NCBI GenBank assembly: GCA_024036415.1
Contig: JAMWET010000180.1
Location: forward strand, 124,001-188,000
Source of the DNA: Prochilodus magdalenae
Taxonomy: Eukaryota; Chordata; Actinopteri; Characiformes; Prochilodontidae
Direction of reading: 5' to 3'
DNA length: 64,000 nt
Positions 37,753 to 49,907 of this stretch are shown here, one piece after another. The position numbers and the translations under genes are program-made. The notes under the pieces are model-generated. The model saw nothing but the letters and a program-made list of their open reading frames with translations, did no database searches and had not been told where the DNA came from. Within the stretch, counting starts at the first letter, position 1, and each line of letters opens with the position of its first letter.

Positions 37753-38696
37753 CTATATTGCTTTCTACAGTCTGCCCAGTCTTCCCTTCATCTATCATCC
37801 TAAAACCGATACAATGCTGGACGTTGTCCTCTATACAAGGTATTTGCCCCTTAGAGGCCAATGCCAATGTTAGTTTGTCAGAGAAATTATTTTTTCCATG
37901 GTTTCTGGAGATACATAACATTAGCTAGTGTAGTCAGCCTATGCTCCTAAAAAGATGGTGCAATAAGAGTCCTTTAGTAAAGACAATGGTTCTATATAGA
38001 ACCATGAACATTCAAAGAACCATCTGCATGCTTAAATGGGTCTATGCTTGGTAAAATAGTTGAGAGAAACTGTTGTATATGGTTCTATGTAAAGCTTGTT
38101 TGAAAATGTCTTGACTTTGTAACAACAAGGCAGTAAAAATAACAAAGTTTTTAAGTTTTCATTTCATGAGTATCAATAGGTTATTTTAACCACCTAGAAA
38201 TCTCTCCCTAAGGAAGATTTGTGTATGATGAAATGCTAATAATACCTGAACAATGATTTCAGAATTTGAATGTTAGCACTTAAAGCAGCTAACTGAATAC
38301 TTGTACCTGGACACCTATTTCAGAGCCCTCATTTATAAGGCTATAGTTCCTATTCTAGCAACAACTTTGCATTATAACAGTGTGCTGTCCAACAAGGTAT
38401 GACTGCACATGTACCATTATTTCAAAACCATGTAAATGCACAACATTTTATGAACGATAATAATAAAAGCCCTGGCATACTCAACTGACCACATTCCAGC
38501 AGTTCTAAAGAGACAGCTCTGCGACACTATTTAAAATCTTTAACACAACAGAAGAGATTTATTGGGCACCACATGTGCAGTGGCTGTTGGTAGGCTGTGT
38601 TACACGCTGTAGGTCACTGTCTGCCCTCCCTCACCCCCTCACTGCGCTGGCTTATGTGTGCAGTGAGGCTCTCTCAGTAGCAGTGTTTGCTGTTAC

Positions 38697-38805
38697 CTTG
38701 CCCAAATACCGGGGTGCTGAAAGATAGTCCATGTTTGTTTTCACTGTTACCAGGATCGCAGAGGGCAGCCGGCCACCGTGGTTATCTTCAGCACCAAAAA
38801 AGAAA
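38697..38805 (-). CDS. Internal exon, about 36 codons, of the same split gene
   Basis: On the minus strand a branch-like GGCTAAC and the acceptor TTTTAACCTCAG precede a 109-base open segment that ends at GGCAAG|GTAACA, a good donor. One base completes a split codon, then 36 codons follow: FFFGAEDNHGGRLPS, then an ILVTVKT strand and SAPRYLGK at the end. Codon use is exon-like (GAA GAT AAC CAC GGT GGC CGG CTG CCC). The start needs a preceding exon ending with two extra bases, as the exon at 55867-55958 does. The end is phase 0, as needed by the exon at 13763-13885. No known domain is recognised. Read without the splice argument, 36 open codons alone would be weak evidence. Confidence 0.55.
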
Positions 38806-39253
38806 CTGAGGTTAAAAGTTAGCCACTGTCTCCTGGGATTCTAAGTCCAATTGGCTTTTCTGAATTTTTAGTCCAAACACAACTATTAGTTTGCTCGAAA
38901 TAAGTCAAGACAAGTCATCAATACAATTGACATTAAAATGGCTATTTGTGCTTGAAAATGTCATTTTTTCATCAGTTTTCATAACTTTTAAGTCCTTTAT
39001 CTCATTCTTATCTACATAAGAATTCATAAAAGGCCAATCTAGAAAAACAAGTTGCTCTGTAAATGAGAAATAAAGAAACAGGCTCAATTAACAGGGTAAC
39101 AGTAGGCATCTGTGTTTGTGCCCAGGACAGGAGGAGCTACATGCTGAACTCCACCCATTGACAAGAAGGAGCGATGGCTGAGAAACTGCCACAGAGGAAA
39201 GATCTGAACATGAACAGAGAAAGAAGCATCTGGTTTAGCTTGACTTGTTTAAA

Positions 39254-39610
39254 AGGTGCACTTTGTAGATCCACAATTACACACTGTAGTCCATCTGTTT
39301 CTCTGTATATTTTGCCAGCACTTTTTAACCGCGTTCCTCAATGGTTAGACCCCGTTACAGGACCACCTAAGAGTATTACCTGGGTGGTGGATCATTCCAT
39401 TGTGCACTCCATTAGACACACCTGGAGTGTTGGTCCACCATGTAGAAGTAGATCTGTTGCTTCACAGTTTGTAAAATTGATCCAATGCACAAATAATACC
39501 TGCTCTGGGGTGGTCCTGTAGGGGTCCTGACCAGGGTAAAGGGGTATAGCACAGCATGGAGAGACACAGATGGACTACAGCCTGTAATTGTAGAACTACA
39601 AAATGATGAT
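39254..39610. mobile_element. Palindromic MITE-like element
   Basis: The left arm (CACACTGTAGTCCATCTGTT, 39290-39310) is the inverted counterpart of the right arm (AGATGGACTACAGCCTGTA near 39570). Between them are ACCTGGGTGGTGGATCATTC and TAATACCTGCTCTGGGGTGG. These match the text of the non-autonomous element at 29911-30243 and other fish copies. It has no coding content; open frames here are by-products of the palindrome. Confidence 0.65.
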
Positions 39611-39819
39611 AAAATGGGCTGAGTGCAGAAACAAAGAAGTGTATACAATGAAGTGGCAGTTTGATGTACATGTAGAAAGAAGTTTTTGGTCATGACATTG
39701 TGGGTTACACTGTATTGATCCCAGAACATTGCACTTCTCTCCGTTTCCCCTGCAAAGACAGGACACTTTTGTCCTGAACATGTACAAAAACAAGCACATT
39801 CACACACAGAGGTAGAGGG

Positions 39820-40330
39820 GAGCGGGTGTTGAGCAGCTCACATCCCCAGCATGGCCATTAACATGTCAACTGGTGTCTGCAGTCTGTGAAGTCTCCATAG
39901 CCTGTCAGGCTGCCGTGAATACGATAGCACCGGCTCCCATTGTTAATCTGCCAGAGATAGCTTTACATACCCGGCCAGCCAACTTTCTAATGTAACCCAG
40001 CCTACCTGCTGAACCCTGTCTACATGAACTGAGGCTAAACAGCTGGCAGCAAATGAAGTCCTGTATCACTGTCTTTATTGGCCTCGCTGTTCAGAAAGAG
40101 CCTAATTATAGCAGGTATCAAGAGCTAAGATTGACAGCACTTTGCATGCTATTGCTGTGTGATCTTCAATGAAACGTTATGTTGATGGACATGCAAGGTC
40201 AAAGCTGCTGTTACAACAAACAGCCTCCTGTATATGGGAGCCATAATAAACACTGAGGGCGCTTGTTTGCCTGTGTTGACTAACGGAGGATGGACCGCCT
40301 GTTTGTCGGCAAGTTGCATTTGGTGACTCA
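39820..40330. other. Repeat-free block, possible conserved element
   Basis: Contains CATGGCCATTAACATGTC, CCCATTGTTAATCTGCC (SOX-like ATTGTT) and GAGCCTAATTATAGCAGG (homeodomain-like TAATTA). No repeat or exon recognised. It lies 1-1.5 kb on the acceptor side of the 38697-38805 exon. Conservation must be tested. Confidence 0.3.
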
Positions 40331-41599
40331 AGTAACAAAATATCTCTTCTCAACTTCTTGGAAGTGTCATGAAAAAGGGAAGGAAAAGTGAGAAGACCTC
40401 AATGGAGGCTCTGTATGGGCGCTATGCTGGGCGGCGCAGACTATAAATACAGATGCGGACTTCTGAAAGTTTCACGAAACGTAAAATAAAGGCAAACAGC
40501 TCAATTTGGCTGTCCAGTGTATGTGTGCTCAGTAATTTCATTCTGTTTGCACAGCTGAACGAAAGCTATATCTGACTCAGTAATGAGCTATGCAGAACTG
40601 AAGTGTTAGATGTAATAAATGCGGTATTTACAGGAAAGAAACTAAACAACTAGGTTCATCTGTGGCTTGTATGACAGTGCTAGGTAGCTTGCGTATTGTA
40701 TTAGCTGATCCAGTTTTAGCACAATTTAAATAAATATGATCTGTGATTTACTTACACTTCAGTTACATTAGCAGACGACTAAAAGACTAGTATACTGGCT
40801 ATTCAAACTGTATGCTACCATCTTTGCTTAAACATGCCATTTACTAAATGTAGCACTTCATTCTCTCCGTCAGACTGAAGAGTTTTCTGCAATAAAAGGC
40901 TTGCTAGATGACACTGCAAGTTTCAAGTATAGTTCACTACATTAATGACTGAGCACACACATAACAGTCCATGCAACCAAGTCGAGTCGAGCCATTTAAG
41001 TCAAGGACAAGCTGGCTAAAGTTGAGTCCAAGGTGAGTTGCAACTCAAACCCTGATCTTTCACATGGCTTTTTTTTTTTTCATATTCTGCCTCAATGGTT
41101 CCCATCCCTGGTCCTGAAGTTCCCTCTGGTCTACACATTTTAGTCTTTTCCTTGCTCCCAACACAGCCAATTCAACAAATCAACTTAACAGTCCTTCATT
41201 ACTTTTAAATGGAAGCATTGCTACATCATATACATTTTTAATAAACAGGTTAGTGTAAAGATTGGGGGCAGAGAGTGGATCATTTTGTGTTTTGCTTAAA
41301 CCCCAGACTGCTAAATAGCAGTGCTGTCATCTATCTACAGCATTACACACCAGCATTACACCCTTCCACTCAAAAATAAACAAGCACAAAATGGGTGCAT
41401 TGCTAACATTCACTTTAGCAAACTTATGTATATGGTGTATATATGTAGATATGTATTGTATAACTATGTTGGAGCTAATACACATGCTACACAATATTGT
41501 TCTATTCAAAAAGGAAACTTTTTTTTTCCCGGTAAGCAGTTTTTCGTTATATGGGCCCTTCAAAAATATCAAACCATCACAGTTCGTCTGCTGATAAAG

Positions 41600-42110
41600 G
41601 TCACAACACTAGGCCTTATAGGAGCATGCCTTCCCCATAATGCATTCTCCAGATGTGGGGAAATCTCAGGGAAAACATACAGCAACTGTATCAATTGCCA
41701 TTTACAGCTACTTTGGCTGGCCTTATGTGCAGCCGGCATCTGGGACAGGAGGTAAATAAAGCCAGTTGTTGAGGAGCGCGTCAGGCCGCCTGGACAGGAC
41801 AGCATAACTAATGAAGTCTCAAACAGGTGTTTAGCGATTCATACACTGCACTGCATCTGTGCCCAGCGCCACTCACCCGTGGCTTTCTTGGCTCGAAAAA
41901 TGGGTACTTAGCCCTTCATAGGGGCCTTGTTTGCCTTGGAAAAACACCATGCCACTCGCCTTAGCATTTAAACCACAGGCTGTGGCCCGCAGACAAAGGG
42001 GCTTTTGGCTGAATCCAGTGGGCACCGGCTGCCTTACGTGTGATCTCTGTCCCAGCACCACTTTAAATTAGCCTTTAAACGAGCAATGAAGCCTGTGCAA
42101 AGAGCAGAAG
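41600..42110. other. Repeat-free block, possible conserved element
   Basis: Holds AATGCATTCTCC, ATAACTAATGAAG, CCTTTAAACGAGC and CTTTGGCTGGCC words. GC is above average. The ORFs in it (41569-41805, 41873-42061 minus) lack acceptor and donor pairs. Confidence 0.25.
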
Positions 42111-42704
42111 TGAGATTAGCTCAGGCATTACTTTGTAAAGACTTCAGCTAAGCGCAGCTAAAATGTGAGCAAATAAGCTTAAATGTGTTTTTTCGTGCTC
42201 ACTCCAAATATCAGTGAATACATTACCGTGTCCAACATCAGTTCTCGCTTGTCTTCTGTCACATTTTAAAGCATCACTTGTTTTCTCTCTGGTCCTGATT
42301 TGATGGAGCACAGCTGTAAGAGGAGATTCCTTAATCAGACTGCACAGAAATCCCGGTGGCGTAACAACTCAAGAGGACAGAGGCTCTGTACAGTGTGCCA
42401 AGCAGTTGGAAGCCATCTTTCATCAGCAACAAATTGACATTGAGTCTTTGTGAGCATTAGTACACCCTTAGTCTGCCACTATCTGCTTTTCAGAAGAAGG
42501 TGATAGAGCTGGATCAACTGGCATGTCCTAGCATTATAGAAAGATACAGAAAGTAATGCATGTGAATCTTTTTTTTTTTTAATGCACTGTTCACTTCTGA
42601 GTACAAAGATTATGCTTGTAAACTATGTTGTATTACATTAATTGTTTTTGTGATGTCACAAAAAACAACACATTTACTTTTATCCACTTTTTTTCAGCCA
42701 GAGA

Positions 42705-42830
42705 GAGTTTCACTCAGGGTACACAGGGTAGCCCATTAGAACAGAGATCATTTATACAGTACATGTTTTGTGCAAAAGACATGGGGAGGTGTAGTATTGT
42801 AATTCAATTATAGGATGTGTGTAAAATATA
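42705..42830 (+). repeat. Interspersed repeat fragment (AGAACAGAGATC family)
   Basis: GGTAGCCCATTAGAACAGAG followed by ATCATTTATACAG resembles 47452-47500 (GGCAGCCTATCAGAACAGAG). Only the left part is shared. Confidence 0.4.
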
Positions 42831-42872
42831 TGATGGAATAGGAGTGGCTACTTAACACACTACTGTCACCTT

Positions 42873-42891
42873 AAAAAAAAAAAAAAAAAAA
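42873..42891 (+). repeat. Poly(A) run
   Basis: Nineteen A bases, with no retroposon body recognised before it. Confidence 0.85.
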
Positions 42892-43849
42892 CACATGCGC
42901 CCATCAACCAAAACTATCCAGCTTACAGTGTCCTGTGACTACAACAAAGTAGAGGATAAGCAATTATGTTATTAGGTTTAAAAAAATTAGCAGCAACATG
43001 TTGATAACACATATGTAGCTTATAGGCTTAGCTACACAATGAACTACCTAAAGCTGCCAGAAGTGTAGTGCCTCTGAGGAGTCCTTTGGCTCATCTTCTG
43101 GATTTGAGTTTTGTATGTTGTACAGTACCTGAGGTTTGCTGCACACTTGAACGCCCCGAGGTATCTGTGTCTACATACTTGAGAAAAAAACGCAAAAAAC
43201 TTTTCCATAGGATATGATGAAATAGTTACCTACTTGTCAGTTCACACTGGATTAATTTAGCCCGAGGTTATTATTGTATCTTGTATTACAGAAGATAAGA
43301 GGCGCCAGAATCTTTACTGACGAAGGAGCACGCAGTCAGTAAAAATGACTGACAGGTGGGTTTGGATGGGACTAAATTCACCAAGAAGCGCAGAGAATAA
43401 TTACACAACCCCACATCCACACAGAAAACGAAGGGCTTATGACGCTGGTTGCATTTTCCGATTCTCACAGTAAGTAAACCAAAAACACATTCACTGATGA
43501 TCAGTATTTGAAAATATTTCTTGTCTATTTCTCAGTAACACCTTTGTGACAGCTACACATTCTCATAGCACTGCTGTGTTCTTACAGTGGAAGGATGGAC
43601 AGAAATGCCTGTGGATTGTTTCAGACCTGAAACAAGAGTGGAGCCTGGTTTTCCCCACTTTAAGCACTGTGAATCTGAAAGTGACACTTCTGGTGGTCTA
43701 CCAGGCCTTGTTAGGTTGTTATGAGTCCAATTTTCTCCATTTTTAATTGTGTTTTGTGAACTTATTTGCCTTTGACATTTCCTTTCATTACGTTAGTTGA
43801 TCATCTAATATCCAATCTGCCATTTAGCCTTACTGTTGCACAGTACTGC

Positions 43850-43985
43850 ATCAATCTTAAAGGCACAGTAAGAAAGCAAATGAGTAATTCTAAGGAATAA
43901 AAATGTGTAAATGGTCATATAAAGGTATTCCGGAGTGTTTTTGGCACCCACAAATGTCAAAACTTAAGAAATGGTTCCTTTAAGG
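43850..43985 (+). repeat. Interspersed repeat fragment (TTAAAGGCACAGTAA family)
   Basis: CTTAAAGGCACAGTAAGAAA, AATTCTAAGGAATAAAAAT, TTTTTGGCACCCACAAA and GGTTCCTTTAAG occur in the same order as the diverged copy at 47500-47640. Confidence 0.5.
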
Positions 43986-45018
43986 GAATACGATATTACA
44001 ATACCTTTCAAGTTTGGCTTGTGTTCAAAATGTGATTTCCATCAGAAACTAAAACAGAGTAAGCTTTTGCAGTGGAAGAGCAGACATTAGATAATGTAAG
44101 CGTGCCAAATATATACTGCAGTTAAGAACATAATGGTGGTCTTACATGAAGTATAACACTATTCTGGCATGAACTTCTTTCGTTATAGTGATAAGAGCCC
44201 GCATGCAACTCAAACTGAAATCCAGGACAATGTTAAGCTGGTAAAAGATCCATTTAACACCATGATCCATTTCAAAGAATGGATCAACAGCAAGTCCTCA
44301 GGATATCGCTATCCATGCAATGTCAAGAGAGGAACAGGAGAGGTGCATCAGAACACTCGCTTAACATGAATGACCCTCAAGAGACTATGCATTTATATGG
44401 CATGGAGAGACACGCAAGGATATCCCGTTACTTTTTTTTTTTTCCCCAAGAATGCATGAAACACACTACACCCACTGAGATACCACAGTTCTTTGACTGA
44501 CGCATCAGAAGAACTTCTAGTGCCCATTGGGCCATAAACGAGCTATATTACTTTAAGATGAAAGAAAGAAAATGACAGGAAGGAAAGAGGAAAGAAAAGA
44601 TACACGTTCCATAACCTGAAATACCTAAAGGCAACTGAAAAGCTAGAGCAGCTTGTGTTTCAATCTGATAAGTATGTGATTACCTCCCACTGCTCAATGC
44701 TTCACCAATCAGACTCCCAAGATCACAGTGTTTGTGCATGTGCACATTTCACTGAGCAGTGAAGCAAAGCCATTTAGCATGTCCACAGTGCATGACTTAT
44801 GTATTAGAATAATACACCGTATTAACGTACTTGAAATAAAGATGTAAAACTATATATAGAGCAGATGTCCAGAGACTCGGGTTTATGGGTTCTAAAGTTT
44901 CCTTTAAACATTAAGCAGTTTGGGAAAACAATCACATGCTGCCTGGTTTGGCGAGGGGAAAATGCATAAACCCATGTATATGAATTACATGTATATGAAA
45001 TAACAGGAACCATATTAA

Positions 45019-45194
45019 ACTCAAAGAACATAACAACCACCCCTGCTAAAAAAACAGCACAGACATTCCATGTTGGTCTAAGATCCTTCACATGCTAGTT
45101 TATGCTGCTTTATGCGGCTTCACTACATACATACATACATAAACATACATACATACATAACATTAAATACATATATATACACATATATATACAC

Positions 45195-45235
<41 letters not shown>

Positions 45236-45310
45236 TAGATAGATAGATAGATACTTTATCTATCTATCTATCTATACATATATATATATATAGATAGATA
45301 GATAGATACT

Positions 45311-45405
<95 letters not shown>

Positions 45406-45531
45406 CATACATACACACACACATACATACATACACACACACATATATATGTGTATATACATATATATGTAGACCAACATGGAATGTCTGTGCTGTTTTT
45501 TTTAGCAGGGGTGGTTATGTTCTTTGAGTTA
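45019..45531. repeat. Inverted duplication around AT and GATA/TATC hairpins
   Basis: A 62-base arm at 45019-45080 (ending CATTCCATGTTGGTCTA) is the near-exact reverse complement of 45470-45531 (starting TAGACCAACATGGAATG). The loop between holds CATA, TA, GATA and TATC runs. Two of these are themselves hairpins: GATAGATACTTTATCTATC occurs twice. The arms are single-copy-like transposon text (AGCAGGGGTGGTTATG). Confidence 0.85.
45123..45470 (+). repeat. Complex microsatellite: CATA, TA, GATA, TATC, CACA
   Basis: A 350-base tract of alternating simple repeats: (CATA)n, (TA)n, (GATA)n-CTT-(TATC)n twice, a TA run of over 50 bases, then CATA/CACA. Strongly hairpin-forming and likely unstable in length. 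Confidence 0.95.
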
Positions 45532-45534
45532 TGT

Positions 45535-45900
45535 ATATCATGCATCTCATGCATCAACACAATGTCTAATCTGGTCGCACAGATGCTCAGTTGGGTTCAA
45601 GTCTGGGAAATTGTGAGGCCAGGGTTGTACTCGGAAATCTTGGCCATGCTCTTTCAACCAAAGTCAGACATTTCTAAGCCATGTAAAAAATCCCATTCTT
45701 GCTGTCTTGCTGGAAGATCCCATCCGCTCCAGAGAAGACAATTAGCATGTTTGGCTGTACATGTACATGATTCATACTCAAATCAGTTGAGAGAGCCTTT
45801 CGCATGGATGAATGGGCCCAGAGAATGCCATGAAAATGTGAATTCCTTAATGAGCTACACACTTCCGCCATAGAAGTAGGAAGTGGTTATGATAAAAGGA
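45535..45900 (-). mobile_element. DNA-transposon relic, probably Tc1/mariner-like
   Basis: GATGCTCAGTTGGGTTCAAG, GGGAAATTGTGAGGCCAGGG, CCCATTCTTGCTGTCTTGC and GAATGGGCCCAGAGAATGCC appear in the order typical of a common fish DNA element read in reverse. No intact frame. The adjoining inverted arms at 45019 and 45470 may be its terminal part duplicated. Confidence 0.5.
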
Positions 45901-46459
45901 GCCGACTGTGTTGCAATAATGTGACCCAACTATGTTGCAGAGCTCTAACTAAATGTGGGGTCTGCTATACTCTATTCCTAACTCCAGTTGTTTAACTCTT
46001 AATCTTCCAAATACTTTTTTGCTGCATAGTTTGAAAACTGTTTTAATAATAAACAACCAAACAAAATGGTTGCAAATGGCAGAAAAATGGCAAATATTAT
46101 TGTTATATTAACTTCAACTGGTTAAAGAAAGTTTTTTCTTCTCCTGTAAGGTTACCATTTTTAGAACATGAGTTTTGTTCCAACTGCAACAACAGTTATA
46201 CACATCATATGAGCAGTCTTGTCAGAATTTTTTTTTAAAAAATGCTTATTTGATTAGTTATAATGGCAAATAGTACATGGGTAACCCTAAAAGTTTGGAA
46301 GCAAAAGTGCAATAACAAAACTGACAGTGCAGTTTAACCCTATTATCACTGCATCCGTTGGTTCTTAATATGCTAAAGTAGCAAAAAGGACATTCAGTAC
46401 AAACCAGCAGTCATCTGACTACAATCTGACTCAGATTCAATAAATCACGGATTTGTGCC

Positions 46460-46830
46460 TGTGCCTCTTTCAGCACACAAGGCTTTATACTGTAGCTTCT
46501 TCCACTTAAAGCCTAGCTCATCCATAAGCCTCTCTGTTTATCAGGGGACCAGAAAAGGGTCAGCTGTCTCTTAGCTGCCCAGCCAGTAAAAGTAATGCCT
46601 CTAGCAGGTGTACAGGTAGTGAGCGCTCTGTTAATCTTTAAGAGAGAGTCGGGCAGGAAAGAAGGAATTATGGGTCACTGCGAGGGGAAGAGCCGTGCAC
46701 CAGGCAGGTGTTTGGACAGCACAGTGGGGATAGTGAGCCAAAGGCCAGAGGCAGGCTCTGTACACTCTTGTTCTGAGGAAGAAGATCCTTTCTCTCTCCC
46801 CTTGTCTGTCTCTGGCTCAGTTACTTGCTC
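46460..46830. other. Repeat-free block, possible conserved element
   Basis: Higher GC, no repeat, with TAGCTGCCCAGCCAG and AATTATGGGTCACTGCG words. An acceptor-like GCCTCTTTCAG near 46475 has no open exon behind it that pairs with a donor. Confidence 0.2.
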
Positions 46831-47121
46831 AAATGTTTGAGACCACCTCTAAGACATGTGATCCATGGCCTGCTGGTTCTGCCACACAGGTTTTCCACAC
46901 AGTTTAATATTGCTATTACATTTCAATTACTACTCAGAAGAAAGAAGAGCGGTCCACTGTTCTTCTTTAATAAGCCACACAGAAACATAATTCATTAGTT
47001 AATACAGCTTGTAAATAGCAAATAAAGTGCATATATGTTAATTAGGCTAAAATGCAGTAGATATTGATTTTTACTGTTTCTGTGACGTCTTGAAAAAACT
47101 TTAAAAACATAAAAAAATATA

Positions 47122-47347
47122 TTATTGCTGTTTAAAGAAAAACAAAGAATCTTACAGGAGAGGACAAGAATCGAATTTTACAGTAACTGTTAGTCAATGA
47201 AATACGTATTTTTATCCAAGCAATGCTGAGCAGTTTCTGTCGGTTCATTCCTTATGAAATTTCTACAGTGTAAACAGCAGTCGCTGTGCTCAAACAATGC
47301 ATAAAAGTAAGAATCCACAAAAATGTTTTCATTGGACAGTGACAATT
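47122..47347 (+). mobile_element. Palindromic MITE, copy 3 (diverged)
   Basis: GTTTAAAGAAAAACAAAG, CTTACAGGAGAGGACA, TTTCTGTCGGTTCATTCC, GTGTAAACAGCAG and TTTTCATTGGACAGTGAC follow the family order seen at 53276-53532. The outer ends are decayed. Confidence 0.6.
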
Positions 47348-47379
47348 TAAAACATCCTCTGATTCAGGCTATGGCAGAT

Positions 47380-47640
47380 TAGATCCACCTCCACACCCCC
47401 AGATTATATTAAGTGCCTCAGCCTATGATACATTTTGAATGAGGAATAATACAGGGCAGCCTATCAGAACAGAGATCTTTTACATATTTCAGCCTTAAAG
47501 GCACAGTAACAAAAGCAGCCTGTTTAATTCTCAGGTATAAAAATAAATTAGCATGATTTTTGGTACACACAAACACGCACCAATCTTAAGTGGATCCCCC
47601 ATGCTAAAGAATGCAAGAAAAAAGATGATATGGATTCTTT
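47380..47640 (+). repeat. Interspersed repeat, fuller copy of the AGAACAGAGATC family
   Basis: GGGCAGCCTATCAGAACAGA then CCTTAAAGGCACAGTAACAA and GCCTGTTTAATTCTCAGG follow in order. Parts occur at 42705 and 43850. Probably a non-coding DNA transposon common in fish; class not determined. Confidence 0.45.
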
Positions 47641-48399
47641 AAAAGAAACAAAACCTTCAAGCAGTGTTTCCCAATTCTGCAATCATATCTACCTGCACTA
47701 TTATGGCTCCCAGCAATGTGAAACCCAACAATCAAGAACACTGATCACCAGTGGTGGACATCAGCGATGCGTTTTATTTTTGCACTTAAGTACCTTTTTG
47801 AGGGTCTGCACATTATTGAAGCCTTCAAAACTTAATAGTTAATAATAGCTGTATTATTTATTTATTATAATGAGTTAGCTGATAGTAGTCGTAGTAGTAG
47901 TAGTTGTACGTCTAGTTAAATAATTTCATTTTGGATTCACATTCTATGTATTTATTTGTTTAGCCTGTTTGTTGTGCAAGTATTTCGTTTTCTTATTGAA
48001 AGAAAGATGGAAACAACTGCACCTCGGTGACATATGATCTATGACCTGTTGGTTCACAGAGATTTTACAGACAGTTTAATATTGCTATTACATTTCACTT
48101 ACTATTTAGAAGAAGGGTCTTTTGTGTTTAATTCATAAGCTACACAAATGCTTCAGAATTAACTAACAAACATTGTATAGGTTCAAATTTGCATGGGTGA
48201 CTTGGCTGGTCGAGCAGTTAAATATTTAAATCTCTTGAATCAATCATTTTCTATTCTATTTTTGCTTTCTATGCATTTAACTGTTTTGCCTTTTTTTGTT
48301 GTGCAAGTTTTAGATGTCTTATTCAAGCCTAGGTGGAAACAACTGCATGTGCCATTGTTATTTACATTAGTTTGTTTAGTAGCAGCAGAAGCTTGTTAA

Positions 48400-49900
48400 A
48401 CTGAAGTGAGTAATAGGATCATGGAACAGTATGGACAGCACATATCTCTTAGAGGTCAGGGGAGGCACCGCAAGAATTAATGTTACTTCTTTAATCAACT
48501 GTGGATTCTGGATAAGCACAAAAGAGTTCCTGACCTTTATAGTGGCCCTTTGCTTATGCACAGAGTATGAAACAGTACTTACTTGCTTTTTATAGTAGAC
48601 AAGACCAAAAAAATATACCGTCAGACAATTAGGAATGATCTAAAACTTCCAGGAAGAAAACTGCCAGGAAGAAAAAAGGTTAATCTGAAGTAAACGTTAG
48701 GTAGACAAGACTATATAGATTATAGAAATATACAATTGTGGGGGAAAAAAAACAAACTCATGGCCTTTAGGTCAGTACATGAAACAATATAAATCTAAAT
48801 GCTCATTTTAAATTCCGCATTTTAAACCCTATTTAGATACCAAAGTCAAACAAACTAGGGCTAGGATCCAAAATTCAAACACTGGATCCAAGACTCACTT
48901 CAGATATATATTACTTATGTACATATTCAAGCTCTATTTCCACCACGCCTGAGAGACTTCTCAAAATGTGCATTGCCAAATTTCCACTGCTCTCCTGGAG
49001 AGTAGGAAATCATTATGCCCTCCCTGGCTCTCTCCCAAATCTGTACAGTCTACTTGATCACTCAGCATCAGCATGGAGAGAAAAAGATTACCCCGTTTTT
49101 CTCCATTCTGAGGAAATGCGGCAAATAAGTGAACACCTTTGCAAGCAACCCTTCCCAGGAAGCCTGTGAGCCTAAAACATGACAAAAAAGGACAAAAAAT
49201 GTGCTGGGGAAACATTAAGTAGGCCATGGACAGGAAAACGGAATGGCATTAAGGAAGTGTGAGGCTGATCATGCTTGCTGACAGTTAGTGCGCATGGTAA
49301 AGCTGAAATGTGATATTTCCATATGAACTGGCTGACTATGTTACATTTAATGTAGGACTGGCTGATGAGAGAAACCAGAGGAAAATCTATATTCTTTACC
49401 TGTAAACTCACCTGAACCAACACCTAACAAAGGTTCGCAGCCCACTTTCTTAGATTCAATGTATTATGCCATATTAAGATGGGGTACAATATGTACTTCG
49501 CATTTTTCTAGATTTCTAAACGTTTGCAGATACCTGCACTACCAGCCTTCCTTCTGAAGGGCATTTATAGATGTTAATAGTGTTTGTGAAACCTTTACTG
49601 CTGATACTGCCTTTATTCTTCTTTATCCCAGATGTTGGACCACTGCTATGGGGATTAGATTGCATTTAGCCACATGGGCATTAGTGATGTCAGGTACTGA
49701 AGTTGAATGATGAACTCTGGATCCCAAACGCCACTTCAGTTCATCCCTATAGGGAATCATGCTCTAACACTCCAGAGAACACAGTTCTCAAACTAGTCCA
49801 GCATTCTATAACACTTGACTGCTATACTTGCAGTGCTTTTGCATGGAGATTAATGCTGTGCACGAGCAGTTATGTCAGCAAACAGCGCACTTTAAAGTAG
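48400..49900. other. Intronic sequence with one GC-richer block
   Basis: No repeat or exon is supported. 48960-49190 is richer in GC and could be a conserved element (TCAGCATCAGCATGGAG). ORFs on both strands there overlap without splice sites. Confidence 0.25.
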
Positions 49901-49907
49901 CTGATTA

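Larger units (their letters stand above)
46855..48347 (+). repeat. Local duplications (A at 46855 and 48030, B at 47946 and 48265)
   Basis: Block A: CAGTTTAATATTGCTATTAC and the flanking GATC-ATG-CCTG-TGGTT pattern occur at 46855-46960 and again at 48030-48120. Block B: TTGTTGTGCAAG and GGAAACAACTGCA occur at 47946-48022 and 48265-48347. The copies are diverged by perhaps a fifth of bases. Order is A1, B1, A2, B2. Confidence 0.55.

Noticed and set aside
39174..39807. 115- and 131-codon ORFs on opposite strands
   Set aside because: They overlap a palindromic non-coding element and share its inverted arms.
45339..45560. 73-codon minus-strand ORF with YIYIYI repeats
   Set aside because: By-product of AT and CATA/CACA microsatellites.
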